From NCBI RefSeq assembly GCF_016745425.1, contig NZ_JAERVK010000020.1, positions 1-64,000 of the forward strand: a stretch of DNA of 64,000 nt. The letters run 5' to 3'. Positions within the stretch are counted from its first letter, which is position 1. The number at the start of each line of letters is the position of its first letter. Shown here one piece after another: positions 54,806-62,817 of the stretch. The notes below the pieces were generated by a model. That model ran no database searches and had not been told where the DNA came from. It was given only the letters and a program-made list of their open reading frames with translations. The DNA is from Candidatus Methylomicrobium oryzae (GTDB lineage Bacteria > Pseudomonadota > Gammaproteobacteria > Methylococcales > Methylomonadaceae). Position numbers and translations under genes: made by a program.

Positions 54806-55657
54806 CCTATCGACCTCCGGCAGACTCGCCAGCCAGGTGCGCTGGCAATTGCGCCGGTAGCGTTCCTGGATCAGCGCCTTGATTTTCGGCGCCGCTTTTT
54901 TCAGCGACACGGTTTCGGCGCGGATGATTTTCAGGCACTGGATCAGATGGAAGCCGATCTCGGTCTCCACCACTCCGCTGATCTCGTTTTCCTTCAGCGA
55001 AAACAGCGCCCCGTCCAGTTCCGGATACAATTTGCCGCGGACGATCGTCCCGAGCGCGCCGCCGTCCAGGGCGGTCGGGCATTCCGAATGCTTGAGCGCC
55101 AGCTCGGGGAATTGGTACGGTTTGCGCTGCAATAGCCGGGCGATTTCGTCGATCCGCCGCCGCGCCTGCTCCCGGATATTTTCCGGGTAGTCCGGATTGA
55201 TGCTGATCAGGATGTGGCGTGCGTCTCGCTGTTCCGGCAGGCGGAATTTTTCCGGGTGCAGGTGGTAAAAAATCCCTACTTCGACCTCGTTAACCTTCGG
55301 CGAACGGGCTGCGACCCGCTCCAGCACCGTATTGACCTTGCACTGCCGCGCCAGGGCGGCTTTCAATGACGCTTCGTCCAGACGGTTGGCGGCCAATGCG
55401 GCGCGAAACGCTTCGTCGCTGTCGAAGCGGCCGCGGACTTCGGAAAACGCCAATTCCAGTTCTCTGTCGGAAATGACCACCCCGGCCGCCTCAGCCGAGT
55501 GCAGCACCCGGGTTTCGATGTCGTATTCGCTGCGGGCCTGCCGTTCGGCCCGGCGCCGTTCTTCGGGGCCGAGTTCGGCCGGGGCTTTTTTGAACAGGGC
55601 CAGGGAAGCCCTGAGCAGGGTATAGGGTTCGATGGCATTCTCGGACGTTTGCGTCAT
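54794..55657 (-). CDS. nifM: NifM, peptidyl-prolyl isomerase for NifH maturation
   Basis: 287 residues from ATG 55657, 2 bp after the nifZ stop. The N-terminal helical domain leads to a parvulin-type PPIase domain (RDARHILISINPDYPEN; FPELALKHSECPTALDGGALGTIVRGKLYPELDGALFSLKENEISGVVETEIGFHLIQCL). Required for active NifH. The last residues QCR and the TAA stop are encoded by the terminal repeat of the 288-bp element. Confidence 0.96.
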   Translation of the reverse strand: MTQTSENAIEPYTLLRASLALFKKAPAELGPEERRRAERQARSEYDIETRVLHSAEAAGVVISDRELELAFSEVRGRFDSDEAFRAALAANRLDEASLKAALARQCKVNTVLERVAARSPKVNEVEVGIFYHLHPEKFRLPEQRDARHILISINPDYPENIREQARRRIDEIARLLQRKPYQFPELALKHSECPTALDGGALGTIVRGKLYPELDGALFSLKENEISGVVETEIGFHLIQCLKIIRAETVSLKKAAPKIKALIQERYRRNCQRTWLASLPEVDRQCR

Positions 55658-55659
55658 GA

Positions 55660-56139
55660 TCAATCCTCGGGCTCGCGGAAATTTTCCGGATCGGCCGGCT
55701 CCAGCACGCTTTCGGGCACTTGCAGCGTACGGCCCGGAAAGCGCACGTGATACTGCAACGGCAGGCTGTCCCTGAGCACTTTCAGTATCTCGCCTTCGGC
55801 GCCTTTGGCGGCGACGATCCCGCCGTTGACGGCGAGATCGATCCGGCAAACCACCTTGTCGCGGAACTCGAAACGGCTCGGACTCCAGAGCGCATCGGCC
55901 GGAATCAATTCCTCGGCCCGGCATCCGACCATCCGTCCTTGGTCGAGAAAATGCACCGTATAAATCACCTGGTCCTGCAGAAAAGTGCCCATTTCGATTA
56001 CATGCCCGATGCTCCCGCGCCGGATCAACAGATCGCCGATCGCCCTGCCCGGATAAGTGCCGTCGTTCCGGACGTTACGGGTCACCCGGACCGCTTCGCC
56101 GAAATCGAAGCGTTCTTCGTCGAAACGGTCGTCGTTCAT
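55660..56139 (-). CDS. nifZ: NifZ
   Basis: 159 residues. The N-terminal core FDFGEAVRVTRNVRNDGTYPG...RRGSIGHVIEMGTFLQDQVIYTVHFLDQGRMVGCRAEELI is the NifZ domain. Helps P-cluster assembly on MoFe protein. A C-terminal extension of about 70 residues carries a second, looser beta-rich part. Its start overlaps nifW by 4 nt. Confidence 0.94.
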   Translation of the reverse strand: MNDDRFDEERFDFGEAVRVTRNVRNDGTYPGRAIGDLLIRRGSIGHVIEMGTFLQDQVIYTVHFLDQGRMVGCRAEELIPADALWSPSRFEFRDKVVCRIDLAVNGGIVAAKGAEGEILKVLRDSLPLQYHVRFPGRTLQVPESVLEPADPENFREPED

Positions 56140-56450
56140 GTCTGGATATCGCCGAGCGAAATGAAAACGGTTTGCGGTTCGGCCATTTTGAAGACCTTGA
56201 ACACCTTTTCGGTCTGCGCATCGGATTCGACGAAATCCTGATAAGCGCGCGCCAGAAGCTGCTTGTAAACCGCCCGTTGCGCTTCCTCGTTTTCGGGCAG
56301 GTGCTCCGCCCCTTTGTCCAGATAGTCGTGGAAACGCTGCAGGATGTGCAGGCGGTTCACGTGGACCACGCGCGCTTCATAAGGCAATTCGAAATACTGC
56401 AAAAAATCTTCCGCGGATTCGAGCTCTTCGATCTCGTCTTGAAAACTCAT
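56136..56450 (-). CDS. nifW: NifW
   Basis: 104 residues; typical opening EIEELESAEDFLQYFELPYEARVVHVNRLHILQRFHDYL. NifW associates with MoFe protein and protects or helps mature it. Good GAGG upstream of the ATG. First gene of the tightly coupled nifWZM set. Confidence 0.95.
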   Translation of the reverse strand: MSFQDEIEELESAEDFLQYFELPYEARVVHVNRLHILQRFHDYLDKGAEHLPENEEAQRAVYKQLLARAYQDFVESDAQTEKVFKVFKMAEPQTVFISLGDIQT

Positions 56451-56876
56451 CGGTTACCTCGTTTGGTGTAAGAGTGCCCTTTGAAATCCCCCCTGGCCCC
56501 CCTTTTTCAAAGGGGGGAAGTGGTCGTCCCTTTTTCAAAGGAGATATTGTTCTGCTTTATTCAAAGAGGTGCTCTCTTGTCTTTTTCAAAGCAGGAAGCT
56601 GTCTTATCCTTCATTCATAAGGGGATATCGTGATTATTAAAGTAAAACCGTTTTCCCTTGTGAATGCCGCTTTCCCTTTTAACAAAGTCTCCTTTTAACC
56701 CCTTTTTTTAACAAAGCCCCTCTTGTAACAGAGCCGCTTCCCCCCCTTTGAAAAAGGGGGGCCAGGGGGGATTTATTCCGAAAACCGGCTTTTTCATGTA
56801 TCAGCCGATGCCACACGGTAAGAGATAGCCCCCCTACTCGCTTCAGCCGTTACCCATTGCATTTTGCTTCGGTAAC
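56451..56876. repeat. 426-bp gap with family-A copies, no gene
   Basis: A good copy at 56484-56517 (AAATCCCCCCTGG...CAAAGGGGGG), decaying fragments with CTTTTTCAAAG at about 56530-56600, and an inverted copy at 56741-56775. The outer two are in opposite orientation, as around the DUF559 gene, but nothing is encoded between them. Confidence 0.7.
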
Positions 56877-56987
56877 TCAAAACGGCCCGATCTTGTCCAA
56901 ATCGCTGATCAGCAGGTAAATCACCAGCAATACGAACAGCAGCAGCGGAACCAGCGCAAACAGCTTGTCGGTCTTTTCTTTCAACAT
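56877..56987 (-). CDS. 36-residue single-span membrane peptide
   Basis: ATG at 56987 preceded by GTAGGAGTTCGTC (GGAG, 7-8 nt spacing). It begins MLKEKTDKLF, continues with about 18 hydrophobic residues (residues 11-28, rich in Leu/Val) and ends SDLDKIGPF. The charge pattern predicts N-in orientation. It lies between the TPR gene and nifW in the nif direction. Function unknown; it may anchor or modulate a membrane partner. Confidence 0.7.
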   Translation of the reverse strand: MLKEKTDKLFALVPLLLFVLLVIYLLISDLDKIGPF

Positions 56988-57121
56988 GACGAACTCCTAC
57001 AAAGATGAAATTCCTGCGCTAACACCGGTCGGCCGCAACCCGAAACCGCAGCATTGAACCTTCGCTTTGGGGCGATTAAGCGATGTAACGCTCAGCACAA
57101 GGTACGCAGCGCGTACTCTAC

Positions 57122-57625
57122 TCAGGAAACGCTTTCTTCGCTCCGTTCGACCAACTCCAGCAAGGCCTTCGCGCCGATCCGGTCCTTGCCGTCCAGCATA
57201 ACCAGCCGCTCGAAGATGCTGCGGCTCAGCGCCAGGTTCTTCATCCGCATGTGCAGGAATCCGATCGATTTCAGCGTGAACAGGTACAAGCGGATTCGGG
57301 TCAGCCGTTCTCTCGGCGCTTCGCTGATATGCTGCGTTTCGAGCTGCCGCCAATCATCGGGAAAACCCACATCGCGCCGGATCAAGGCCAAGGCCTTCTC
57401 CGCAATCAGCAACGCTTCGGCCAGCCGATGCTGGTAGTAATAGAACCGGTTCAGAGCGACCAGCACGTTCAGTGACTCCGGGGCCCGCAAATAAGCCTGC
57501 AAAAGCGGCAGCTCGGCGCTCCCGCTGCCGTACATTTCGGAGGCGGAACGGATCAGGTTTTGTACGTCCTCGCTGTCCTCCGTTTCGAAATACAGATCGC
57601 GGGCGTCGAATTGGAGCAGGTCCAT
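57122..57625 (-). CDS. nif-linked TPR protein (second paralogue)
   Basis: 167 residues, helical TPR-like (LNVLVALNRFYYYQHRLAEALLIAEKALAL). Paralogous to the protein at 19361-19879, with the same C-terminal layout (LFTLKSIGFLHMRM, LDGKDRIGAKALLELVE). It begins 1 bp after the cysE1 stop, so it belongs to the nifUSV-cysE1 operon. Probably an assembly adaptor. Confidence 0.85.
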   Translation of the reverse strand: MDLLQFDARDLYFETEDSEDVQNLIRSASEMYGSGSAELPLLQAYLRAPESLNVLVALNRFYYYQHRLAEALLIAEKALALIRRDVGFPDDWRQLETQHISEAPRERLTRIRLYLFTLKSIGFLHMRMKNLALSRSIFERLVMLDGKDRIGAKALLELVERSEESVS

Positions 57626-57626
57626 C

Positions 57627-58406
57627 TCAGCGTCCGCCCGCCGTTTTTTTGATCGGGCCGATCTCGTCGCCGCGGCAAACCTCTTCCGCTTCGCAACGGC
57701 TGCAGTCTTCCTCCATCACGACGCCGAAACGCTCCTGATTCGCTTCCAGCTTGTCGAGCCGCTCGGACAGGCAGCCGATCGCCTTGCCGATCGGGTCCGG
57801 TACCAGATGGTGATCCAGATCGATCCCCCGCGGGTCCTGAATCTTCACGCCTTTCTGCTGGATGATCCGGCCGGGAATGCCGATCACCGTGCAGCAGGGC
57901 GGCACGTCCTTCACGACTACCGAATTCGCGCCGACCCGGACATTGTTGCCGAGCGTGATCGGGCCGAGGATCTTCGCCCCGGCGCCGACCAGCACGTTGT
58001 CGCCGAGCGTCGGATGCCGCTTGTGCTGGCTCCAGCTCGTCCCGCCCAGGGTCACCCCGTGATAGAGGGTCACGTCGCTGCCGATTTCGGCGGTTTCGCC
58101 GATCACGACACAGGCGCCGTGATCGATGAAAAACCGTTTGCCGATCGTCGCGCCGGGATGAATGTCGACATTGGTCAGCCAGCGGGCGAAGGCCGCCAAG
58201 AACCTTGCCGCCAGTTTGCGGTCGGCCCGCCATAAGCGGTGGGCGACCCGGTAAAGCAGCACCGCATGCACGCCCGGATAGGTCAGCAGCACTTCAGCCA
58301 GGCTGCGCGCCGCCGGGTCGCGGGCGAACACGCAGCCGACGTCGCTGCGCCAGTCCTGCCAGAGGCGGCTCCAGGCGCTGTGCCCGGACGGCACGAAAAA
58401 CATCAT
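57627..58406 (-). CDS. cysE1: serine O-acetyltransferase CysE1
   Basis: 259 residues. Left-handed beta-helix hexapeptide repeats ([54 protein letters not shown]) after an N-terminal helical domain. Makes O-acetylserine for cysteine, the sulfur source for NifS. A Cys-rich tail ([10 protein letters not shown]) near the C-terminus is unusual. Its start overlaps the small upstream ORF by 4 nt. Confidence 0.95.
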   Translation of the reverse strand: MMFFVPSGHSAWSRLWQDWRSDVGCVFARDPAARSLAEVLLTYPGVHAVLLYRVAHRLWRADRKLAARFLAAFARWLTNVDIHPGATIGKRFFIDHGACVVIGETAEIGSDVTLYHGVTLGGTSWSQHKRHPTLGDNVLVGAGAKILGPITLGNNVRVGANSVVVKDVPPCCTVIGIPGRIIQQKGVKIQDPRGIDLDHHLVPDPIGKAIGCLSERLDKLEANQERFGVVMEEDCSRCEAEEVCRGDEIGPIKKTAGGR

Positions 58407-58600
58407 TTCTTGAGGCTCCAGGAGGTTTTACCCGGAACCGGCATGGCCGGCACCCGAAAAAATGTGCCGGGATAACGATCGTCTCCCGGCACGAAGTGGT
58501 GCATTGGCAGGGGGGAGCAGCATGGCGAATCGCAGCAATCTTCGGTCCGCGTTTCCGCAAAATCAGTTGAGGTTGAATAAAATTCGGAACGGCGGTTCAT
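58403..58600 (-). CDS. small Cys-rich protein between nifV and cysE1
   Basis: 65 residues, starting at ATG 58600 behind GAGG, 11 bp after the nifV stop and overlapping cysE1 by 4 nt. A cysteine cluster CCDSPCC at about 22-28 is followed by PLPMHHF, a possible metal site. Not recognised. Its tight fit between two coupled genes argues that it is translated; composition alone is not decisive. Confidence 0.55.
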   Translation of the reverse strand: MNRRSEFYSTSTDFAETRTEDCCDSPCCSPLPMHHFVPGDDRYPGTFFRVPAMPVPGKTSWSLKK

Positions 58601-58611
58601 CGTACACCTCG

Positions 58612-59736
58612 CTATAAGCTGTGTAAAAATCGGTTCAGTTCGGCCGGCTGCGGCGAACGTTTGTGCAGGCTGACGAATTCGCGGATCAGCGGCAAAAGGC
58701 GGCCGGCCTGACCGCGGTCGATCGGGATGCCGAGCTGCCGGTAGGCATGCATCACGCCCTGGCTGCCCGAATGCTTGCCCAGCACCAGTTGGTGGCGGCG
58801 GCCGACCACGGCCGGATCGACGCCCTGGTAATTGGCCGGATCTTTCAGCAGGCCGTCGACATGGATGCCCGCCTCATGGCTGAACACGTCGCGGCCGATC
58901 AGGCTTTTGCGGCTGCCGATCGTGTCGCCCGAGGCGGTGGCGACCTGGTGCGACAAGGCAGGAAAATCGCCGAGATCGATGCCGGTTTCGATGCCGTAAA
59001 GCTGGCGCAGGCCGACCACCACTTCTTCCAGCGCCGCGTTTCCGGCCCGTTCGCCAAGCCCGTTCACGGTGGTGTTCAGATGTGTCGCGCCGGCAACGGC
59101 CGCGGCCAGCGTGTTCGCGGTCGCAAGACCCAAGTCGTCGTGCGCGTGCATCTCGATATCCATCGAAGTCGCACTGCGCAGTTTGCGGATCGCGTTCAGC
59201 ACCCCGAACGGTTCCATCACGCCGACCGTATCGGCAAAGCGGATCCGGATCGCCCCTGCCCGCTCCGCCGTTTCGGCCATTTGCACGAGAAAATCACTGT
59301 CGGCGCGGGAGGCATCCTCGCAGCCGACGCACACCTTAAGCCCCGCATCGGCCGCGGCCTTCACGCAGGCGTCGATCGTGCTCAGCACCCAGGCGCGGCT
59401 TTGCTTCAATTTGTGGCGGATATGCTGGTCGGAAGCGGAGATCGACAGATCGACCCTACCGACGCCGAGCCCCTGGCAATGCTGCAAGTCGTCCCGGCGC
59501 ATCCGCGACCAGACCAAAAGATCGCTGGAGAGATTCAGTGCGGCGATGGCGCGTATCTCGTCCCGCTCTTGCGGACCCATCGCCGGAATGCCGATTTCGA
59601 GCTCCGGCACCCCCATCGCCGCCAGTTGCGCCGCGATTGCGAGCTTTTCGTCGAGCGAGAACGCCACCCCGGCGGACTGTTCGCCGTCGCGGAGCGTGGT
59701 GTCGTCGATGATGATCATGCGGGGTTCAGTTTTCAT
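58612..59736 (-). CDS. nifV: homocitrate synthase NifV
   Basis: 374 residues. TIM-barrel acyltransferase with [18 protein letters not shown] at the N-terminus, the metal-binding [18 protein letters not shown], and [19 protein letters not shown]. Condenses acetyl-CoA with 2-oxoglutarate to homocitrate, the organic ligand of FeMo-co. It follows nifS after a family-B repeat. Confidence 0.97.
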   Translation of the reverse strand: MKTEPRMIIIDDTTLRDGEQSAGVAFSLDEKLAIAAQLAAMGVPELEIGIPAMGPQERDEIRAIAALNLSSDLLVWSRMRRDDLQHCQGLGVGRVDLSISASDQHIRHKLKQSRAWVLSTIDACVKAAADAGLKVCVGCEDASRADSDFLVQMAETAERAGAIRIRFADTVGVMEPFGVLNAIRKLRSATSMDIEMHAHDDLGLATANTLAAAVAGATHLNTTVNGLGERAGNAALEEVVVGLRQLYGIETGIDLGDFPALSHQVATASGDTIGSRKSLIGRDVFSHEAGIHVDGLLKDPANYQGVDPAVVGRRHQLVLGKHSGSQGVMHAYRQLGIPIDRGQAGRLLPLIREFVSLHKRSPQPAELNRFLHSL

Positions 59737-59743
59737 AATTCAT

Positions 59744-59814
59744 CGTAGGGTACGCTGTGCGTACCTTTTGGAGGTTATATCAGTCTGCAAATGGTACGCA
59801 CAGCGTACCCTACG
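59744..59814. repeat. family-B inverted repeat between nifS and nifV
   Basis: CGTAGGGTACGCTGTGCGTACC and its complement enclose about 27 bp. The TAG stop of nifS (complement of 59810-59812) is inside the repeat arm, and the nifV start is 8 bp from its other end. Confidence 0.85.
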
Positions 59815-61018
59815 CATAGGTCGGCTTGAAGGCCTCTTCCGGATTCGCAACCGGACCGTTGCCGTCCCAGTACGGCGACAATTTTCGAAGGGCGGCGACG
59901 ATGTCCGGCATCACCTTCAACACTTCGTCCACCTCGCTCATCGTGTTGTAGCGCGAGAACGAGAAGCGGATCGTGCCGTGTGCGGCGGTGTAGGGAATAC
60001 TCATCGCCCGCATCACGTGCGACGGTTCCAGCGATCCGGACGTACAGGCCGAACCGCTCGATGCCGCGACGCCGGCCTTGTTCAAGAGCATCAGGATCGC
60101 CTCGCCTTCGATATACTCGAACGCGATGTCGGTCGTATTCGGCAGCCGATTGTTCAGGTCGCCGGTAATGAAGCAGTGCGGAATCTGTTCGACGATGCCG
60201 CGCTCCAGACGGTCGCGCATCGCCTTGACCTGGATGTTCTCGAACTCCATGTGTTCGATCGCCAGTTCGCACGCCTTGCCGAGCCCCACGATCGACGCGG
60301 TATTCTCGGTACCGGCCCGGCGGCCGCGCTCCTGATGGCCGCCGCGCAAAAGCGGCCGGAAACGGGTGCCGCGGCGCAGGTACAACACGCCGATGCCTTT
60401 CGGCGCATGCAGCTTGTGGCCAGACAGCGACAGCATGTCGATTTGGGTATCCTGCAGCATCATCGGGATCTTGCCGACCGCCTGCACCGCGTCGGTATGG
60501 AACATCACGCCTGCCGCATGGGCCATCTCGGCCATTTCGACGACCGGAAAAATGGTCCCGGTTTCGTTGTTCGCCCACATCACCGAAACGATCGCGACCT
60601 GGTCGGAGAGCAGATTTTTGTACGCTTCGAGATTCAGCCGGCCGCAGCGATCGACCGGCATCCGGTGGATCGTGTAGCCCTCCTTTTCGAGATGTTCGCA
60701 GAGGTTCAAAATCGCCGGATGCTCGACCGCGGTGGTGATGATCTCTTTGCGGTTCGGCTGGGCCTTGATCGCGGACAGAATCGCGGTCGAATCCGATTCG
60801 GTGCCGCAGGAAGTGAAAATGATCTCGGAGTCGTGTTCGGCACCGAGCAGCTCCTGCACCTGGCCGCGGGCTTTTTTGATCGCCCGCGCCACGCCGTCGG
60901 CGAAGCGGTGGATCGATGAGGGATTGCCGAACTGTTCGGTAAAGAACGGCAGCATCGCATCAACGACCGCGCGGTCCACCTTGGTGGTGGCGTTATTGTC
61001 CAGATAGATGTCAGGCAT
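59810..61018 (-). CDS. nifS: cysteine desulfurase NifS
   Basis: 402 residues. PLP enzyme that takes sulfur from cysteine for NifU. Lys202 in [12 protein letters not shown] binds PLP and Cys325 in [10 protein letters not shown] is the persulfide cysteine, both at A. vinelandii positions. It overlaps the nifU stop by 8 nt. The stop codon is provided by a repeat. Confidence 0.98.
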   Translation of the reverse strand: MPDIYLDNNATTKVDRAVVDAMLPFFTEQFGNPSSIHRFADGVARAIKKARGQVQELLGAEHDSEIIFTSCGTESDSTAILSAIKAQPNRKEIITTAVEHPAILNLCEHLEKEGYTIHRMPVDRCGRLNLEAYKNLLSDQVAIVSVMWANNETGTIFPVVEMAEMAHAAGVMFHTDAVQAVGKIPMMLQDTQIDMLSLSGHKLHAPKGIGVLYLRRGTRFRPLLRGGHQERGRRAGTENTASIVGLGKACELAIEHMEFENIQVKAMRDRLERGIVEQIPHCFITGDLNNRLPNTTDIAFEYIEGEAILMLLNKAGVAASSGSACTSGSLEPSHVMRAMSIPYTAAHGTIRFSFSRYNTMSEVDEVLKVMPDIVAALRKLSPYWDGNGPVANPEEAFKPTYA

Positions 61019-61925
61019 GGCTGGCCTCCTGAATGTTGACCAGTTTGGAAGGCATTTGTGAAGCCGGCACGACGCGGATGAATTCGCCGAGCACTTCCAT
61101 CAGCCGCTGCTGAATCCCGGCGATTGTCATCGCGGCCATCTGGCAGCCGTTGCAGGCGCCGGTCATGTTCACGTAGGCGATGTTGTCGATCACCTCGACC
61201 AGTTCGACGTCGCCGCCGTCGGCCATCAATTGCGGACGCAGGGAGGTCAGCACTTCCTCGATCTTTTTGATCCGTTGCAGATTGGTCAACGGCTTTTTCT
61301 CGGCGGTGATGATCGACTTTTCGATCGGCGCCGCGTTCGGATCGAAAGTTTCGCCGCGCTCCTTCAGCACCTTTTCCAGAATCGCCTCGATGTCCTCGTG
61401 GCAGGCCGCGCAGCCGCCGCCGGCCTTGGTATAGTTGGTTACATCCTCAACCGTGCGCAGCTTGTTGGCCCAGACCATTTCCTCGATCATCACGGCGTCG
61501 ATCGCGAAGCATTTGCAGACCAGCGCGCCTTCCTCGTGGTCGTCCTTCCATTCCTCGCCGCGGTAGTTGGCGACCGCAGCCTGCAGGGCTTCGCGGCCCA
61601 TCACCGAGCAGTGCATCTTTTCCGGCGGCAGGCCGTCGAGCTCGGCGGCGATGTCGTTGTTGGTGACCTTTAACGCTTCATCCAGCGTCATACCCTTGAT
61701 GATCTCGGTCAGCACCGAAGACGAGGCGATCGCCGAACCGCAGCCGAAGGTCTGGAAGCCGGCGTCCTCGATCACCTCCGACGCTTCGTTGACGCGGAGA
61801 GTCAGACGCAGGGCGTCGCCGCAGCTGATCGATCCGACTTCGCCGATCGCATTCGCATTCGCGACCGCACCGGCGTTTTTCGGGTTGAAGAAATGTTCTT
61901 TGACTTTGTCCGAATAATCCCACAT
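61011..61925 (-). CDS. nifU: Fe-S scaffold NifU
   Basis: 304 residues in three domains. IscU-like (Cys35, Cys62, Cys106), a central permanent [2Fe-2S] domain (Cys137, Cys139, Cys172, Cys175) and a C-terminal Nfu domain with CNGC near 272-275. Builds [4Fe-4S] clusters for nitrogenase with NifS. Cysteine positions equal those of A. vinelandii. Confidence 0.98.
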   Translation of the reverse strand: MWDYSDKVKEHFFNPKNAGAVANANAIGEVGSISCGDALRLTLRVNEASEVIEDAGFQTFGCGSAIASSSVLTEIIKGMTLDEALKVTNNDIAAELDGLPPEKMHCSVMGREALQAAVANYRGEEWKDDHEEGALVCKCFAIDAVMIEEMVWANKLRTVEDVTNYTKAGGGCAACHEDIEAILEKVLKERGETFDPNAAPIEKSIITAEKKPLTNLQRIKKIEEVLTSLRPQLMADGGDVELVEVIDNIAYVNMTGACNGCQMAAMTIAGIQQRLMEVLGEFIRVVPASQMPSKLVNIQEASHA

Positions 61926-61942
61926 GGCGGCATCCTCTCTCG

Positions 61943-62299
61943 TTAAGAACAGGTTTTCGGCGTGCCGCCTTGACCGTCGGTACTGAACGACGAGCCGCAG
62001 GCGCAGCTCTTGGCCGCGTTCGGATTGGTGAACTTGAAGCCGGAGCCTTCCAGACTGTCGACAAAATCGATCGACATGCCGTCCAGCATCGGCAGACTGA
62101 CCGGATCGATGAAGACTTTCACTTCGCCGCAGTCGATCACGGTGTCGTCCTGGGTTTGCTTTTCTTCAAGACGCAAGCCATAGGAATAGCCGGAGCAACC
62201 GCCGTCGGTCACTTCGATCCGGAGTCCGCTGCTCGGCTTGCCGGAGCCGGCAATAAACCGGCCCACGGCTTTTACGGCGTTTTCGGTTAGGGTAATCAT
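61943..62299 (-). CDS. iscA: nif-specific A-type Fe-S carrier (IscA/HesB)
   Basis: 118 residues from ATG 62299 (AGGAG upstream). A-type carrier with Cys35 in [11 protein letters not shown] and the C-terminal CAC in SCACGSSF. Carries or repairs Fe-S clusters alongside NifU. First gene after a sigma54 promoter and so head of the nifUSV operon, as in Azotobacter. Confidence 0.95.
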   Translation of the reverse strand: MITLTENAVKAVGRFIAGSGKPSSGLRIEVTDGGCSGYSYGLRLEEKQTQDDTVIDCGEVKVFIDPVSLPMLDGMSIDFVDSLEGSGFKFTNPNAAKSCACGSSFSTDGQGGTPKTCS

Positions 62300-62322
62300 A
62301 TTGGAGTCTCCTGAAACGGTTT

Positions 62323-62338
62323 TGCAATGCGCTTGCCA
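62323..62338 (-). promoter_or_regulatory. sigma54 promoter of the iscA-nifUSV operon
   Basis: On the minus strand TGGCAAG-N4-TTGCA, one mismatch from consensus, with the -12 box 24 bp before the iscA ATG. Confidence 0.88.
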
Positions 62339-62457
62339 GAGATAAAGCAACCGCCGTGCCAGAAGCGGGAAACTCAGTCAAACCGGACATTGAAGAGGGG
62401 AATCCGAAATTGGCCGGGAAAAATCGGAGAGGTTGTTCGCGACAAAGGAAGGGGAAT

Positions 62458-62473
62458 TGTCAGGTTTGCGACA
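62458..62473 (-). promoter_or_regulatory. NifA site for the iscA-nifUSV operon
   Basis: TGT-N10-ACA, about 120 bp upstream of the minus-strand sigma54 promoter. The site is symmetrical and could in principle also serve nifE, although that lies about 300 bp away. Confidence 0.75.
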
Positions 62474-62709
62474 AAAACGAATACTGAAGCATGTTTCGAT
62501 AATGAATGAGGGAAAAGATAGCCGCATTGCCGGCCATTAGGTAGATGGGAACCGCTGAAGCGCAAACGCGCCATAAGGGGGAAACGATAATAAGAACATT
62601 CCGAACCATTCAGTCTTCGCTTCAGCCGGACTTTTTATTTGGGTGCTTCGAAAACATAGGGTTTACGGAATTCCCCGATACGTTCATTTTCTTCCTGCCC
62701 ACCCCATTT

Positions 62710-62725
62710 TGTCGTATTCCTTACA
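62710..62725 (+). promoter_or_regulatory. NifA site for nifE
   Basis: TGT-N10-ACA, 45 bp upstream of the nifE sigma54 element, closer than usual but within a workable range. The remaining 62340-62700 sequence shows no gene. Confidence 0.7.
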
Positions 62726-62769
62726 ACGCAAAAACCAAATAACACAAACAAATTCAATTGCTTAAAAAA

Positions 62770-62785
62770 TGGCACGCCGGTTGCT
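62770..62785 (+). promoter_or_regulatory. sigma54 promoter of nifE
   Basis: TGGCACG-N4-TTGCT is a perfect consensus match, 32 bp before the nifE ATG. Confidence 0.93.
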
Positions 62786-62817
62786 TCGTCATCAACAAAG
62801 ACCTGAAGGTGCCACCC

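Noticed and set aside
56484-56775. A second gene cassette between inverted family-A copies like the DUF559 unit
   Set aside because: No reading frame of DUF559 type or any other lies between the copies.
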